From NCBI GenBank assembly GCA_043747595.1, contig JAYTOX010000003.1:1-64000 (forward strand): a stretch of 64,000 bases of DNA. Direction: 5' to 3'. Below, one piece after another: positions 27,817-37,019 of this stretch. The DNA comes from JADKIH01 sp043747595. GTDB taxonomy: Bacteria; Bacteroidota; Bacteroidia; AKYH767-A; 2013-40CM-41-45. The notes beneath the pieces are model-generated. The model was not told the origin of the DNA. It worked only from the letters and a program-made list of their open reading frames with translations, and made no database searches. Position numbers and translations under genes: made by a program. The stretch's first letter is position 1; the number at the start of each line of letters is the position of its first letter.

Positions 27817-29697
27817 ATGAAGCAGGGAATTCTTAGCATTTTATTTTATTTTTCAGTGTGTCTATCATTCGTGCGCGGAGCTGCCAATGATAGCAGCAAA
27901 GTGACCGTTCCCACTTCTGTGAAATACATTTTGGAATCGGATTTTAGAGATGGAAATCCCATTTATATTAAACCTGACTCATCGCTTTATAGTTCCGACA
28001 GAGTGAATGTAGCTATCGACAATCAGTTGAACTATTTGGGAGTTCCAGGAAGTGCGACACAAAGTTTACGATTTACCGACTACAGCAACATTACCACAAG
28101 AAATGGAACACGGAGTTATGATATTTATTTTACGAAAAATGATAGTGTACGATATTTCAATGCGAATAAAAAATTCACCGATATCCAATACCATAATGGA
28201 ACGTTCAGTGAACAAGTAATTGAAATACTTCACACACAAAATATTGTAAAAGGATGGAATGCCGGAATAAATTTCAGTCGTTTTAGTGTAAAGGATTATA
28301 TGATCTTTAGCGACACTTACAAAGGTGAATTTGTGTTCTTCACCTCCTATCATTCATCCGATAACCGTTATCATTTATTTGCAAATGGAATTTGGAATTC
28401 GATTGAGAACCAAATGAACGGCGGATTGAGAAGCGATTCACTTTATCTCTACGGGAAAGTCGACAATGTAGTTATACGAAGTTTGGCTTGGAAAATTTCT
28501 GACGCAAAGCAAAATGTTAGAAACAGAAATTTTCATCTCAGTCAATATTATGATCTTGGAGGTTCGAGCAGTGATTCTACCGAAAAAAATAAATCGGCTC
28601 CTGCTCTAAGGATTCACCACGAAATTTCCTTCAATCGCACTTCGATGGCTTATGTAGATCCATCCTCCGACTCAACTTTTTATTCCAACTTTTATTATTC
28701 ATCGAGCACATACGATTCGCTTCATAGCGATGAAATAATAAATCAGCTAGCATTGATTATTCCTGCCGACAAGCAAAGGCATTCTGCGTTATTTAGAAAC
28801 TGGTCTGTTTCTGTTTCCGGTGAGTACCAAGCGATAAAATACGAGCAGTTGGAAAAGTTTAATTGGCATAATTTTTTATTCGACGGAAAAATAATTTCAA
28901 AGTACGACTCGTCCGATATTAGTGCAGTTGTTGAGGCGAAATACGTTGTTGATGGAAAAGACCAAGGAAATTACAGAGGTTACTTTCAACTTAAAAGTAA
29001 AGAATATTCTTTCGGATCTTTTGGAATTAACTACGAACAAAGTAAAAACTCAAGCGACCAACATTTAACATTTAACCGATCGAATAATTTTTTCTGGGAG
29101 AACGCTTTTACTAAAATCAACAAGAGTTTGATAAGAACTGAATATTCATTGCCGCAATATAAATTCAGCTTTTCGGCAGTTGTAAAAAAAATAGACCGAG
29201 CAATAATCATCAATGAATTTGCATTACCTGCTCAATTAAATTCAAACATCACCATACAAGAATTAAATGTAGAAAAGAATTTCAACTGGAAGAGTTTGAA
29301 TTTTATGAATAAAATTACTTTTCAGGAAAGCAGTAACAAGATTGATATTCACCTAACACCTTTCTTTTCTATGCACTCGTTATTTGTGAGTAAGAAATTA
29401 TTTGGTCACAAGCTTTTAACCGATATAGGTGTAAATGCTGCTTTTAACCAGGCGTATTACTCCGATGCATTTATGCCTTCCAGCGCCTTATCCTATTTGC
29501 AAAATGAGTTGAAGACTCAAGGGTATTTACGATTTGATTTGTTTATTCGTGCAAAAATAAAATCGGCAAGAATATTTTTAAAAATGGAAAACGTAGCAGA
29601 TAATATTGGTAAGAAAAGTTATTTTCTGACACCACATTATGCTATGCCCGGACAAGTATTTCGTTTCGGTGTTTCATGGCGCTTTTTTGATCAGTAA
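27817..29697 (+). CDS. Putative porin (Porin_10-like outer-membrane beta barrel)
   Basis: A 626-residue exported protein with a signal peptide ending near A-A. The body is made of alternating aromatic beta strands without obvious helices and ends with an aromatic residue near the C terminus (F-G-V-S-W-R-F-F-D-Q), typical of outer-membrane barrels. The opening part and the repeated Y-D-I-Y-F/Y-H-N-G patterns resemble the Bacteroidota putative porin family Porin_10. No TonB plug or enzyme motif was seen. A TACATTCG box at 27790-27797, 19 bases before the ATG, is a one-mismatch -7 candidate. Transport specificity is unknown. Confidence 0.7.
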   Translation: MKQGILSILFYFSVCLSFVRGAANDSSKVTVPTSVKYILESDFRDGNPIYIKPDSSLYSSDRVNVAIDNQLNYLGVPGSATQSLRFTDYSNITTRNGTRSYDIYFTKNDSVRYFNANKKFTDIQYHNGTFSEQVIEILHTQNIVKGWNAGINFSRFSVKDYMIFSDTYKGEFVFFTSYHSSDNRYHLFANGIWNSIENQMNGGLRSDSLYLYGKVDNVVIRSLAWKISDAKQNVRNRNFHLSQYYDLGGSSSDSTEKNKSAPALRIHHEISFNRTSMAYVDPSSDSTFYSNFYYSSSTYDSLHSDEIINQLALIIPADKQRHSALFRNWSVSVSGEYQAIKYEQLEKFNWHNFLFDGKIISKYDSSDISAVVEAKYVVDGKDQGNYRGYFQLKSKEYSFGSFGINYEQSKNSSDQHLTFNRSNNFFWENAFTKINKSLIRTEYSLPQYKFSFSAVVKKIDRAIIINEFALPAQLNSNITIQELNVEKNFNWKSLNFMNKITFQESSNKIDIHLTPFFSMHSLFVSKKLFGHKLLTDIGVNAAFNQAYYSDAFMPSSALSYLQNELKTQGYLRFDLFIRAKIKSARIFLKMENVADNIGKKSYFLTPHYAMPGQVFRFGVSWRFFDQ

Positions 29698-29707
29698 AAA
29701 ACGCAAA

Positions 29708-30967
29708 TCACGTTTTTTGTTTCTTCTTTTTAGCAGCAGGAAAAAGAATATTATTTAAAATAAGACGGTAGCCGGGAGAATTTGGATGCAGTGCCAAGTC
29801 AGTCTGTGGATCACCAACTTGATGCTGATAATCTTCCGGATCGTGGCCACCATAAAAAGTCCAAGTACCTTTTCCATATTCACCATGAATGTAACGCGCT
29901 TCATTTTCCACTTTAGTTTCGCCCATAATAAGTACATCCGACTTAATAAATTTTTTCCTGAAAGCAGTTGTTTGCCCCATGAAACCTTTTATGACTTGCT
30001 CATGATTTTGACAAAGCATAGTTGGAATCGGATCCCATTTAGCAGAAAACTCGAACAACGTGAAGAAATCTTCAGTACGTGGTAAATGACGATAGAGCGG
30101 TTGATTGTCGATCTCACTAAATTCATATTCATACGGATCGGTACTTAATTTAAAATTGCGAAAAGCAAAACATTTATTGTAATCTATTTTCGAATTCATA
30201 CTGGGATCAGCACCATCACCGTCAAACATTTTTTCGCAGATGTCGACACCTTCAGCTGCGAGAGCAATGTCGTAGCTATCAGTTGCACTGCACATGGCAA
30301 ATAAAAATCCGCCGCCGGAAGTAAAGTCACGTATTTTTTGTGCTACAGCCAATTTTAATTGCGATACTTTTGCGAAGCCGAGTTTAGCAGCGGTGGCTTC
30401 TTGAAAGCGAACATCTTCTTGATACCATGGTGCGCTTCTAAATGCAGCATAAAATCGTCCGTACTGTCCTGTAAAATCTTCATGATGCAAATGCAGCCAA
30501 TCGTAAAGAGGAAGTTTGCCTTGCAAAACATCTTCATCGTAAACGAGATCGTAAGGAATTTCAGCGTAGGTGAGTACCATGGTTACGGCATCGTCCCAAG
30601 GCAATTTATTTTTGGGAGAATAGACAGCAATCTTGGGGGCTTTTTCCAATTTAACAACATCCATGTTCACCTCCGGATTAGCGATTTCGGTAAGGATACT
30701 TTGAGCTTGACCATCGGCTAGAATCTGACTACTCACACCACGAATATTGCATTCTTTTTGAATGGCAGTCGAGTTTGAAAAAAGGAACGAACCACCTCTA
30801 TAATTCAAGAGCCATTGTACATCTAAATTGTTTTGCAAGGCATAATAAGCGATACCATACGCTTTAAGATGATTTGTTTGAGAATCATCCATTGGAATCA
30901 ATAAAAAAGCGGCTTGCAATTGAAATGCCGTGAGAACAAACAGTAGGATTATGGGAATTCTTTTCAT
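29708..30967 (-). CDS. Exported protein of the Bacteroidota family often labelled asparagine synthetase B
   Basis: A 419-residue protein with a signal peptide (ends F-Q-L-Q-A). Homologues I recall from Bacteroidota genomes carry the label asparagine synthetase B, but the sequence shows neither an N-terminal catalytic Cys2 nor a PP-loop S-G-G-x-D-S. Instead there are G-G-G-F-L-F-A-M-C-S-A-T-D-S, H-G-E-Y-G-K-G-T-W-T-F-Y-G-G-H-D-P-E-D, and K-I-A-V-Y-S-P. These suit a class I glutamine-amidotransferase-like (ThuA/GATase) fold. A periplasmic or surface role is inferred from the signal peptide. Function unknown. It converges on the porin-like gene, leaving 10 bases between. Confidence 0.7.
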   Translation of the reverse strand: MKRIPIILLFVLTAFQLQAAFLLIPMDDSQTNHLKAYGIAYYALQNNLDVQWLLNYRGGSFLFSNSTAIQKECNIRGVSSQILADGQAQSILTEIANPEVNMDVVKLEKAPKIAVYSPKNKLPWDDAVTMVLTYAEIPYDLVYDEDVLQGKLPLYDWLHLHHEDFTGQYGRFYAAFRSAPWYQEDVRFQEATAAKLGFAKVSQLKLAVAQKIRDFTSGGGFLFAMCSATDSYDIALAAEGVDICEKMFDGDGADPSMNSKIDYNKCFAFRNFKLSTDPYEYEFSEIDNQPLYRHLPRTEDFFTLFEFSAKWDPIPTMLCQNHEQVIKGFMGQTTAFRKKFIKSDVLIMGETKVENEARYIHGEYGKGTWTFYGGHDPEDYQHQVGDPQTDLALHPNSPGYRLILNNILFPAAKKKKQKT

Positions 30968-31161
30968 TACAGTAAAAGTAATGTTTTTAAAGTGATTATT
31001 TTATGATTGTGAGAATACAATAAGAACGATAGTTTCGCAAGAAAAGTATGTGAATCCAAAGATTTATTGATCTGACCGTTATAGCTCAATTTCCGGAAAT
31101 CATATTCAGGATTACTTAGAAATAAAGCAAGCACTTATTTTCATCGGTTGTATTATGGAAT

Positions 31162-31192
31162 AAAAAAGGCGACAAAAAAATGTCGCCTTTTA
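31162..31192 (-). terminator. Rho-independent terminator of parC
   Basis: An 11-bp perfect stem (AAAAGGCGACA / TGTCGCCTTTT) with a 6-base loop lies about 20 bases past the parC stop on the reverse strand. On that strand the stem is followed by a T run, as expected for an intrinsic terminator. Confidence 0.85.
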
Positions 31193-31210
31193 AAAAATTA
31201 TTATTTTGAA

Positions 31211-33544
31211 TTAGAAATCCATTTCTGTCTGAGACTTTTTATTGTCTGCTTTTTTCTCTAGTTCAGAAAGTATTCTGTCGCGGTCGTTTGAAACTTTATC
31301 TTTTTTTCCGTCGAAGCTCCACTCTACTACTACCGCTTTTTCTCCGTTGAGTGGATTTGCTTTTTTTTTGACATTCTTCCCTTCTGCTTTTGCCGCCACC
31401 TTCGCTTTTCCTGCAGGCGCCGTTTTTGATTTTGAAGCAGACGCACTTTTACTTTGTGTAACAGGAGCTACCTTCGGTTTTACTTCAGCAGCTTTAGCAA
31501 TTGCATCAATCGTAATTTGCTTGGCTTGGCTCGAAGGTTTTGCATCGGCTAATTTTACCACTTTACTTACCGCATGCTTGGAAAGAATATTGCCGTTTGT
31601 TCCGCGACCTTTTACTTCATGTTCGTTAAAGTTCACATCAATTTGTGTGATCCTTAACTTCGGTTTAGGTCGAAGCATAACGCGAACTATTTCTGCATCG
31701 TTTGTGTTAGAAATAGACAGCCAAAGTAATTTGGATGCTTCCGAGCCTTTAGTAAGTACATATTCTTTATCGCGCGTTGTACCGCCAACAGTGAATCGCT
31801 TCACCATAATATTACCTCCGCGACCATCTTGATAAATAATATTGTAAACAAATTCGGGATCCGACTTACGATAAATAGCAATGTGACGAACATCTTTTCC
31901 GACATACTTTTTATCGTCCACTTTAGTAACAATCATAGTTCCATCGCCACGAATCACGATCATATCGTCGAGGCTCGAACAATCGGCTAAAAATTCATCC
32001 TTCTTCAGACTGAATCCGGCAAAACCATCTTCACGGTTTACATATAGCTTTTGATTGTTGATGATTACTTCGGAAGCGACAACTTGTTCGAACGAACCAA
32101 TTTCGGTTTTACGCTCACGACCTTTACCATATTTCTTTAAAAGATCTTTGTACCAAGCAATGGTATAATTACGAATGTTTGCAAGATGGGCAGCTACTAC
32201 TTTCATTTCATCTTCCAAGCCGTGGATTTTTTCATCCTGCGCTTTAACATCGTATTTAGAAATACGTTTGATTTTTATTTCCGTCAAAGAAATAATATCA
32301 TCACGAGTAATCTGTCGTTTAAATTTTTTCTTGTAAGGCTTCAATCCTTCATCGACAGTTTCGATTACCGATTCCCACGTAGTACACTCTTCAATGTTGC
32401 GATAGATACGTTTCTCAATAAATATTTTAATCAAAGAACTAAAATGCCATTCTTCTTCGAGCTCAGCCATTTTGATCTCCAACTCTTGACGCAACAATTT
32501 TTGTGTTTGTTCAGTGTTGTATTTCAAAATTTCATTTACACCCATGAAGCGTGGCTTGTCGTCTACAATCACACAAGCGTTTGGAGAAATAGAAACTTCG
32601 CAATCGGTAAAAGCGTATAATGCATCCACCGTTTTGTCGATATCTTCATACGAATCGCTATGCAAGTGAATCATAATTTCCACTTTGCTGGCAGTATTAT
32701 CTTCTACTTTTTTTACTTTTATTTTTCCTTTATCGTTGGCCGAAAGAATGGTATCGATTAATGAAGTGGTAGTAGTACCAAAAGGTATTTCAGTAATGAC
32801 AAGCGTTTTCTTATCAAGCTTTTCGATTTTAGCACGAACTCTAACTCTACCTCCACGCAAGCCGTCGTTGTATTTGCTGAAATCGGCAATACCTCCAGTT
32901 GGGAAATCAGGAATAAGATCTACTTTTTTATTTCTAAGAATATCGATAGACGCTTCAATGAGTTCATTGAAATTATGAGGAAGAATTTTACATGCCAAAC
33001 CAACGGCAATTCCTTCAACACCTTGAGCGAGTAACAGAGGGAATTTAACCGGTAAAGTTACAGGCTCACGATTACGACCGTCGTAACTTAATTGCCAGTT
33101 AGTAGTTTTCGGATTGTACACAACTTCAAGAGCAAATTTCGACAATCGTGCTTCGATGTATCGAGCGGCGGCGGCACTATCTCCGGTAAAAATATTACCC
33201 CAGTTACCTTGCATATCGATCAAAATATCTTTCTGACCTAACTGCACCATTGCATCACCAATCGAAGCATCGCCATGTGGGTGATATTTCATGGAGTGAC
33301 CTATCACATTGGCAACTTTATTATAACGGCCATCTTCCATTTCCCACATCGAATGTAGAATACGGCGTTGCACCGGTTTTAATCCATCGTTAATATGAGG
33401 AACCGCTCGTTCTAAAATTACATACGAGGCATAATCGAGAAACCAATTTTCATACATACCATTTACATGCACAGAGTGAGTGAGTTCACGAACATCGCCC
33501 AATGCGGCAGGTACTCCGGTATTTTCTTTTTTCTTTTTAGACAT
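31211..33544 (-). CDS. parC: DNA topoisomerase IV subunit A
   Basis: The breakage-reunion subunit of topoisomerase IV, which decatenates daughter chromosomes together with ParE. The catalytic tyrosine is Y129 in A-A-A-A-R-Y-I-E-A-R-L-S. The winged-helix region shows Y-H-P-H-G-D-A-S-I-G-D-A-M and G-L-K-P-V-Q-R-R-I-L-H. A beta-pinwheel-like C-terminal region follows, ending in an unusual Lys/Ala/Ser-rich tail of about 80 residues (from residue 680) and an acidic end. I choose ParC over GyrA because the gene directly follows parE, with 30 bases between, and the C-terminal domain is short. gyrA and gyrB are not in the window. Confidence 0.92.
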   Translation of the reverse strand: MSKKKKENTGVPAALGDVRELTHSVHVNGMYENWFLDYASYVILERAVPHINDGLKPVQRRILHSMWEMEDGRYNKVANVIGHSMKYHPHGDASIGDAMVQLGQKDILIDMQGNWGNIFTGDSAAAARYIEARLSKFALEVVYNPKTTNWQLSYDGRNREPVTLPVKFPLLLAQGVEGIAVGLACKILPHNFNELIEASIDILRNKKVDLIPDFPTGGIADFSKYNDGLRGGRVRVRAKIEKLDKKTLVITEIPFGTTTTSLIDTILSANDKGKIKVKKVEDNTASKVEIMIHLHSDSYEDIDKTVDALYAFTDCEVSISPNACVIVDDKPRFMGVNEILKYNTEQTQKLLRQELEIKMAELEEEWHFSSLIKIFIEKRIYRNIEECTTWESVIETVDEGLKPYKKKFKRQITRDDIISLTEIKIKRISKYDVKAQDEKIHGLEDEMKVVAAHLANIRNYTIAWYKDLLKKYGKGRERKTEIGSFEQVVASEVIINNQKLYVNREDGFAGFSLKKDEFLADCSSLDDMIVIRGDGTMIVTKVDDKKYVGKDVRHIAIYRKSDPEFVYNIIYQDGRGGNIMVKRFTVGGTTRDKEYVLTKGSEASKLLWLSISNTNDAEIVRVMLRPKPKLRITQIDVNFNEHEVKGRGTNGNILSKHAVSKVVKLADAKPSSQAKQITIDAIAKAAEVKPKVAPVTQSKSASASKSKTAPAGKAKVAAKAEGKNVKKKANPLNGEKAVVVEWSFDGKKDKVSNDRDRILSELEKKADNKKSQTEMDF

Positions 33545-33574
33545 AATCAGTCTTTGTATTTAATCAAACTAATT

Positions 33575-35461
33575 TTAAGCAATATCAATTTCAACCGGCT
33601 GCGGTTTTACTTTCACTTCATCTTTTTCAACACGAAGATTTCTGATAATAAATTCTTGTCGTTCCGGCGAATTTTTTCCCATATAATATTCTAACAAATG
33701 GTGAATCGTTTCTTCTTGAGAAAGCATTACAGGCTCCAGACGAATATTTTTTCCGATGAAGTGTCCAAACTCATCGGGTGAAATTTCTCCCAATCCCTTG
33801 AAGCGCGTGATCTCAGGCTTAGGACCGAGTTTCTCAATAGCATTCACTCTTTCTCTATCGCTATAACAATAGATTGTTTCTTTTTTATTCCGAACACGAA
33901 ACAAAGGTGTTTGAAGAATAAAGACGTGACCACTACGAATAAGTTCAGGAAAAAACTGAAGGAAGAAAGTCATTAAGAGTAAACGAATATGCATACCATC
34001 AACATCGGCATCGGTAGCGATTACGATTTTGTTATATCTAAGTTCATCGAGACCGTCTTCGATGTTCAATGCGTTTTGAAGTAAATTAAATTCTTCGTTT
34101 TCGTAAACTACTTTCTTTGTCATGCTGAAACAGTTCAATGGTTTTCCCTTTAAACTGAACACTGCTTGTGTTGTGATATCGCGCGCCTTGGTAATAGAAC
34201 CACTGGCAGAATCGCCCTCGGTAATAAAGATTGTAGATTCTTGTCGGTCGATATGACGAGTATTTAAATGAATGCGACAATCACGTAATTTTTTATTGTG
34301 AAGATTTGCTTTTTTAGCTCGTTCGTTGGCCAATTTTTTTATACCGGCAATTTCTTTTCTTTCACGCTCGCTCTGTTGAATTTTAGATTCAAGAGCTTTT
34401 GCTACTTCCGGATGTTTATGTAAATAATTGTCGAGCGCTGTTTTTACAAAATCGTTGATCCAAGTTCTTATTGCGAGACCATTCGGCTCTCTTGTAAGCG
34501 ATCCAAGTTTTGTTTTTGTTTGCGACTCAAACACCGGCTCTTGTACACGAACACTTATTGCAGCTGTAATGGAAGTACGAACATCGCTCGGATCAAAATC
34601 TTTTTTATAGAATTCACGAATAGTTTTTACGATGGCTTCACGGAAAGCTGCTTGGTGTGTACCACCCTGCGTTGTATGCTGACCATTAACAAAAGAAAAA
34701 TAATCTTCTCCATAAGAAGTAGTATGGGTAAAAGCAATTTCTATATCGTCGCCATGAAGGTGAACGATAGGATAAAGTATTTCGTCGGTTAAATTATTTT
34801 CAAGAAGGTCTTTCAATCCATTTTCAGAAAAGAATTTTTCGCCGTTGTATTCTAGCGTAAGTCCTTTGTTGAGGTAAACATAATTCCACAACATGGCCGA
34901 AACATATTCCGGATTGTATTTGTAATTTCTAAAAATAGTTGGATCAGGAACGAACGACATAATAGTTCCATTTTTTTCTTGAGATGCTTTTTCACGTTCA
35001 TCTTTTACGACAACACCTTTAGAGAATTCGGCATATTTAGTTCTGCCTTCACGGAACGACTGAACAACAAATTCGCTTGACAGTGCATTGACAGCTTTTG
35101 ATCCGACGCCATTTAATCCGACACTTTTCTGAAAAGCTTTACTGTCGTATTTTCCGCCTGTATTAATTTTAGAAACACATTCAACTACTTTTCCTAAAGG
35201 AATACCACGACCAAAATCGCGAACACTCACTCTGCCATTTTCAATTTTAACATCGATGGTTTTACCATAACCCATTACATGTTCATCGATCGAGTTATCG
35301 ATCACTTCTTTCAACAAGACATAGATACCATCATCTTTCGAAGAGCCATCGCCAAGCTTTCCGATATACATACCCGGTCGAGTACGAATGTGTTCTTTCC
35401 AATCGAGAGAACGAATACTATCTTCGGTATAACCGTGATCCGGTTTTGATTTTTCAGCCAT
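33575..35461 (-). CDS. parE: DNA topoisomerase IV subunit B
   Basis: The ATPase subunit of topoisomerase IV (628 residues). GHKL ATPase motifs are E-V-I-D-N-S-I-D-E, D-F-G-R-G-I-P and G-L-N-G-V-G-S-K-A-V-N-A-L-S. The TOPRIM metal site shows I-T-E-G-D-S-A-S-G-S and D-A-D-V-D-G-M-H-I-R-L-L. The shorter TOPRIM-to-end distance and its pairing with the downstream subunit A gene favour ParE over GyrB. The ParE/ParC pair forms one transcription unit ending at the terminator near 31180. Confidence 0.94.
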   Translation of the reverse strand: MAEKSKPDHGYTEDSIRSLDWKEHIRTRPGMYIGKLGDGSSKDDGIYVLLKEVIDNSIDEHVMGYGKTIDVKIENGRVSVRDFGRGIPLGKVVECVSKINTGGKYDSKAFQKSVGLNGVGSKAVNALSSEFVVQSFREGRTKYAEFSKGVVVKDEREKASQEKNGTIMSFVPDPTIFRNYKYNPEYVSAMLWNYVYLNKGLTLEYNGEKFFSENGLKDLLENNLTDEILYPIVHLHGDDIEIAFTHTTSYGEDYFSFVNGQHTTQGGTHQAAFREAIVKTIREFYKKDFDPSDVRTSITAAISVRVQEPVFESQTKTKLGSLTREPNGLAIRTWINDFVKTALDNYLHKHPEVAKALESKIQQSERERKEIAGIKKLANERAKKANLHNKKLRDCRIHLNTRHIDRQESTIFITEGDSASGSITKARDITTQAVFSLKGKPLNCFSMTKKVVYENEEFNLLQNALNIEDGLDELRYNKIVIATDADVDGMHIRLLLMTFFLQFFPELIRSGHVFILQTPLFRVRNKKETIYCYSDRERVNAIEKLGPKPEITRFKGLGEISPDEFGHFIGKNIRLEPVMLSQEETIHHLLEYYMGKNSPERQEFIIRNLRVEKDEVKVKPQPVEIDIA

Positions 35462-35521
35462 TATTACTTTTATTCAGATACTTTAAAAAAATTACTTTTC
35501 GCAAGAGGTTAAAATTAGCAG

Positions 35522-35542
35522 AAGCCACGTTAAATGTGGCTT
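35522..35542 (-). terminator. Candidate hairpin downstream of the DUF167 gene
   Basis: The 7-bp inverted repeat AAGCCAC / GTGGCTT with a 7-base loop lies 37 bases beyond the DUF167 stop on the reverse strand. The following T content is modest, so a terminator is only possible. Confidence 0.35.
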
Positions 35543-35578
35543 TCAGCGCACTGAGTTATTCACAATTTCTTGTGTAGA

Positions 35579-35842
35579 TTACTTTTTCGACTCGTTTTCA
35601 AGCACATTGAAAACATATTCGTCTTCGGCAGTAATTTCCAACGTCTTATAAGGAGTACTTAATCCTTTTTTAAGAACGATGGCACTTTTGGGTAAAGCTA
35701 AGATTTCAGCTAGAAAACGGACGAGGTTTTCATTGGCTTTCCCATCGATCGCCGGTGCTGACAGTCGAATTTGCCAACCTTCGGCACTTTTCTCAATTTT
35801 GTTGAACCGTTGATTAGCTTTTACTTTCAGATGAAGCATCAT
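35579..35842 (-). CDS. DUF167/YggU family protein
   Basis: A short protein (about 87 residues) of the DUF167/YggU family. Recognisable parts are L-K-V-K-A-N-Q-R-F-N-K-I near the N terminus, and A-P-A-I-D-G-K-A-N-E-N-L-V-R-F-L-A-E-I-L with a glycine-containing turn, the family signature. Two adjacent ATGs (35842, 35839) give the expected start; an upstream in-frame extension lies wholly inside the preceding gene and is unlikely. It overlaps the ACP phosphodiesterase-like gene by about 26 bases, implying coupling. Molecular function is not established. Confidence 0.8.
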   Translation of the reverse strand: MMLHLKVKANQRFNKIEKSAEGWQIRLSAPAIDGKANENLVRFLAEILALPKSAIVLKKGLSTPYKTLEITAEDEYVFNVLENESKK

Positions 35843-36419
35843 TAGCAGAAAATTCTTCCGCAAAGGTAATCAACTGCGGGAAAAATTGATAAAATTCATT
35901 TTCATAGAGTAAATAATCGGTTTTCAATTCGTTAACAGACTCATCCATCTTATTTTCGAACGATACCCGCTTTGAAAGGCCCGTTAATGCCCTCCCAATA
36001 CCATCGATCGATTGGTATCCAAGCAACCAATTTTTTTCGATCATATAAGGTAAAAAGAGTTTAACAGAATCAGGAAGAACGTCTCTATTTAGAGTCAGAA
36101 TCCGGTAGGTGTTCAGAGTAAATTCTTCCAGCGTGACTTCGCTGTAAAGATTAAAATTTTTCGCCAGAAAATGGTCGTAGAATAAATCCACGATTACGCC
36201 AGAATATTTGCCGTATTTAGGTCGGAGGCGGATTTTACTGGCGTTTGTTATTTCGTGTTGATCAGTAAAAAAATCGATAGCGCGGTGAAGTTCAATCCCT
36301 TTTCTAATCGTGGTGGGATAAGAATCTTTTTTATTGCCCTTAATAGAATCGGCCATAAAATTACCGATCATCAAATCAGCATTTGACCCGGAAAGAAAGA
36401 TATGAGCTAGAAAATTCAA
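35814..36419 (-). CDS. Acyl carrier protein phosphodiesterase-like (AcpH family)
   Basis: Resembles AcpH, which removes 4'-phosphopantetheine from holo-ACP. With a TTG start at 36419 the protein begins (M)N-F-L-A-H-I-F-L-S-G, matching the family's usual first residues; no ATG gives this start, and the upstream frame reads unrelated hydrophobic sequence. Further family features are M-I-G-N-F-M-A-D, H-R-A-I-D-F-F-T-D-Q-H and V-D-L-F-Y-D-H-F-L-A, providing the His/Asp residues of an HD-like metal site. Length is about 201 residues. A TATCTTTA box at 36424-36431 (reverse strand) ends 4 bases before the TTG, suggesting a leaderless message. Substrate in Bacteroidota is not proven. Confidence 0.8.
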   Translation of the reverse strand: MNFLAHIFLSGSNADLMIGNFMADSIKGNKKDSYPTTIRKGIELHRAIDFFTDQHEITNASKIRLRPKYGKYSGVIVDLFYDHFLAKNFNLYSEVTLEEFTLNTYRILTLNRDVLPDSVKLFLPYMIEKNWLLGYQSIDGIGRALTGLSKRVSFENKMDESVNELKTDYLLYENEFYQFFPQLITFAEEFSANDASSESKS

Positions 36420-36491
36420 TGCGTAAAGATAATCAAACAGAAGAAATGATGAAAATGAGATGACAAGCAAGGGGAATTAACACATATAAAC

Positions 36492-36522
36492 TTGAAAAGT
36501 GCTTTTGTTTGGATTATCTTTG
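36492..36522 (+). promoter_or_regulatory. Candidate promoter (TTG...TATCTTTG) for the Kazal-like gene
   Basis: TTG at 36492-36494 and TATCTTTG at 36515-36522 are separated by 20 bases, matching the Bacteroidota -33/-7 layout. The -7 box ends only 4 bases before the ATG at 36527, so the transcript would begin at or very near the start codon. Confidence 0.5.
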
Positions 36523-36526
36523 GAGT

Positions 36527-37018
36527 ATGCGCATATTTTTCCTTTTCTTCTTTACGTTGGGAAGTGTATTGGAAGGTCAATCACAGACTTTTTGTACCGA
36601 CTCTACCCGAACACCAAATCCATATCAAAATTGCGGAACCGATTATTTGCCTGTTTGCGGTTGCGATAAAAAGACATATAGAAATGCATGCTCAGCCACA
36701 TATTGGGGAGGGTTGAGTTACCAGGCATGGACAGATGGACCTTGTGGAAATTTCGATTTCGATTTTTATCCGACAGCAGTTACAAATTTCCCCGTACAAT
36801 TTTCTGTGTATCGAAAAACGCCTGGCAGTGCAACCTTGTACGTTTACGATTCGATGGGTCATTTAACTTATTCAGATTATTTTTATGCGCCTTATACCAA
36901 CTTTACTATATATAGAGAAATCCCTCTTCAAAATTTATTGAGAGGGATTTACATAGCTTTCGTTGTTTCCGATGGCGAGGTGAAATATGTGAAGTTCGCC
37001 AAGCAAAGTTTATTTTAA
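36527..37018 (+). CDS. Small secreted protein with Kazal-like domain and T9SS-like tail
   Basis: A 163-residue exported protein. The ATG at 36527 gives a clean signal peptide (R-I-F-F-L-F-F-F-T-L-G-S-V-L-E-G-Q-S-Q). Residues about 35-75 form a Kazal-type serine protease inhibitor-like module: Y-L-P-V-C-G-C-D-K-K-T-Y-R-N-A-C-S-A with later G-P-C. The rest is beta-rich (F-S-V-Y-R...L-Y-V-Y-D-S-M-G-H...L-L-R-G-I-Y-I-A-F-V) and resembles a type A T9SS sorting domain, but the usual Y-P-N-P start is weak. An inhibitor or ligand-binding role outside the cell is inferred. It ends one base before the convergent Cas6-like gene. Confidence 0.75.
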   Translation: MRIFFLFFFTLGSVLEGQSQTFCTDSTRTPNPYQNCGTDYLPVCGCDKKTYRNACSATYWGGLSYQAWTDGPCGNFDFDFYPTAVTNFPVQFSVYRKTPGSATLYVYDSMGHLTYSDYFYAPYTNFTIYREIPLQNLLRGIYIAFVVSDGEVKYVKFAKQSLF

Positions 37019-37019
37019 T

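Noticed and set aside
29708..30967. Functional asparagine synthetase
   Set aside because: Lacks Cys2 and the PP-loop; has a signal peptide.
31242..31832. 196-codon open frame antisense to parC
   Set aside because: A shadow of the Lys/Ala-rich tail and C-terminal domain of ParC on the other strand.
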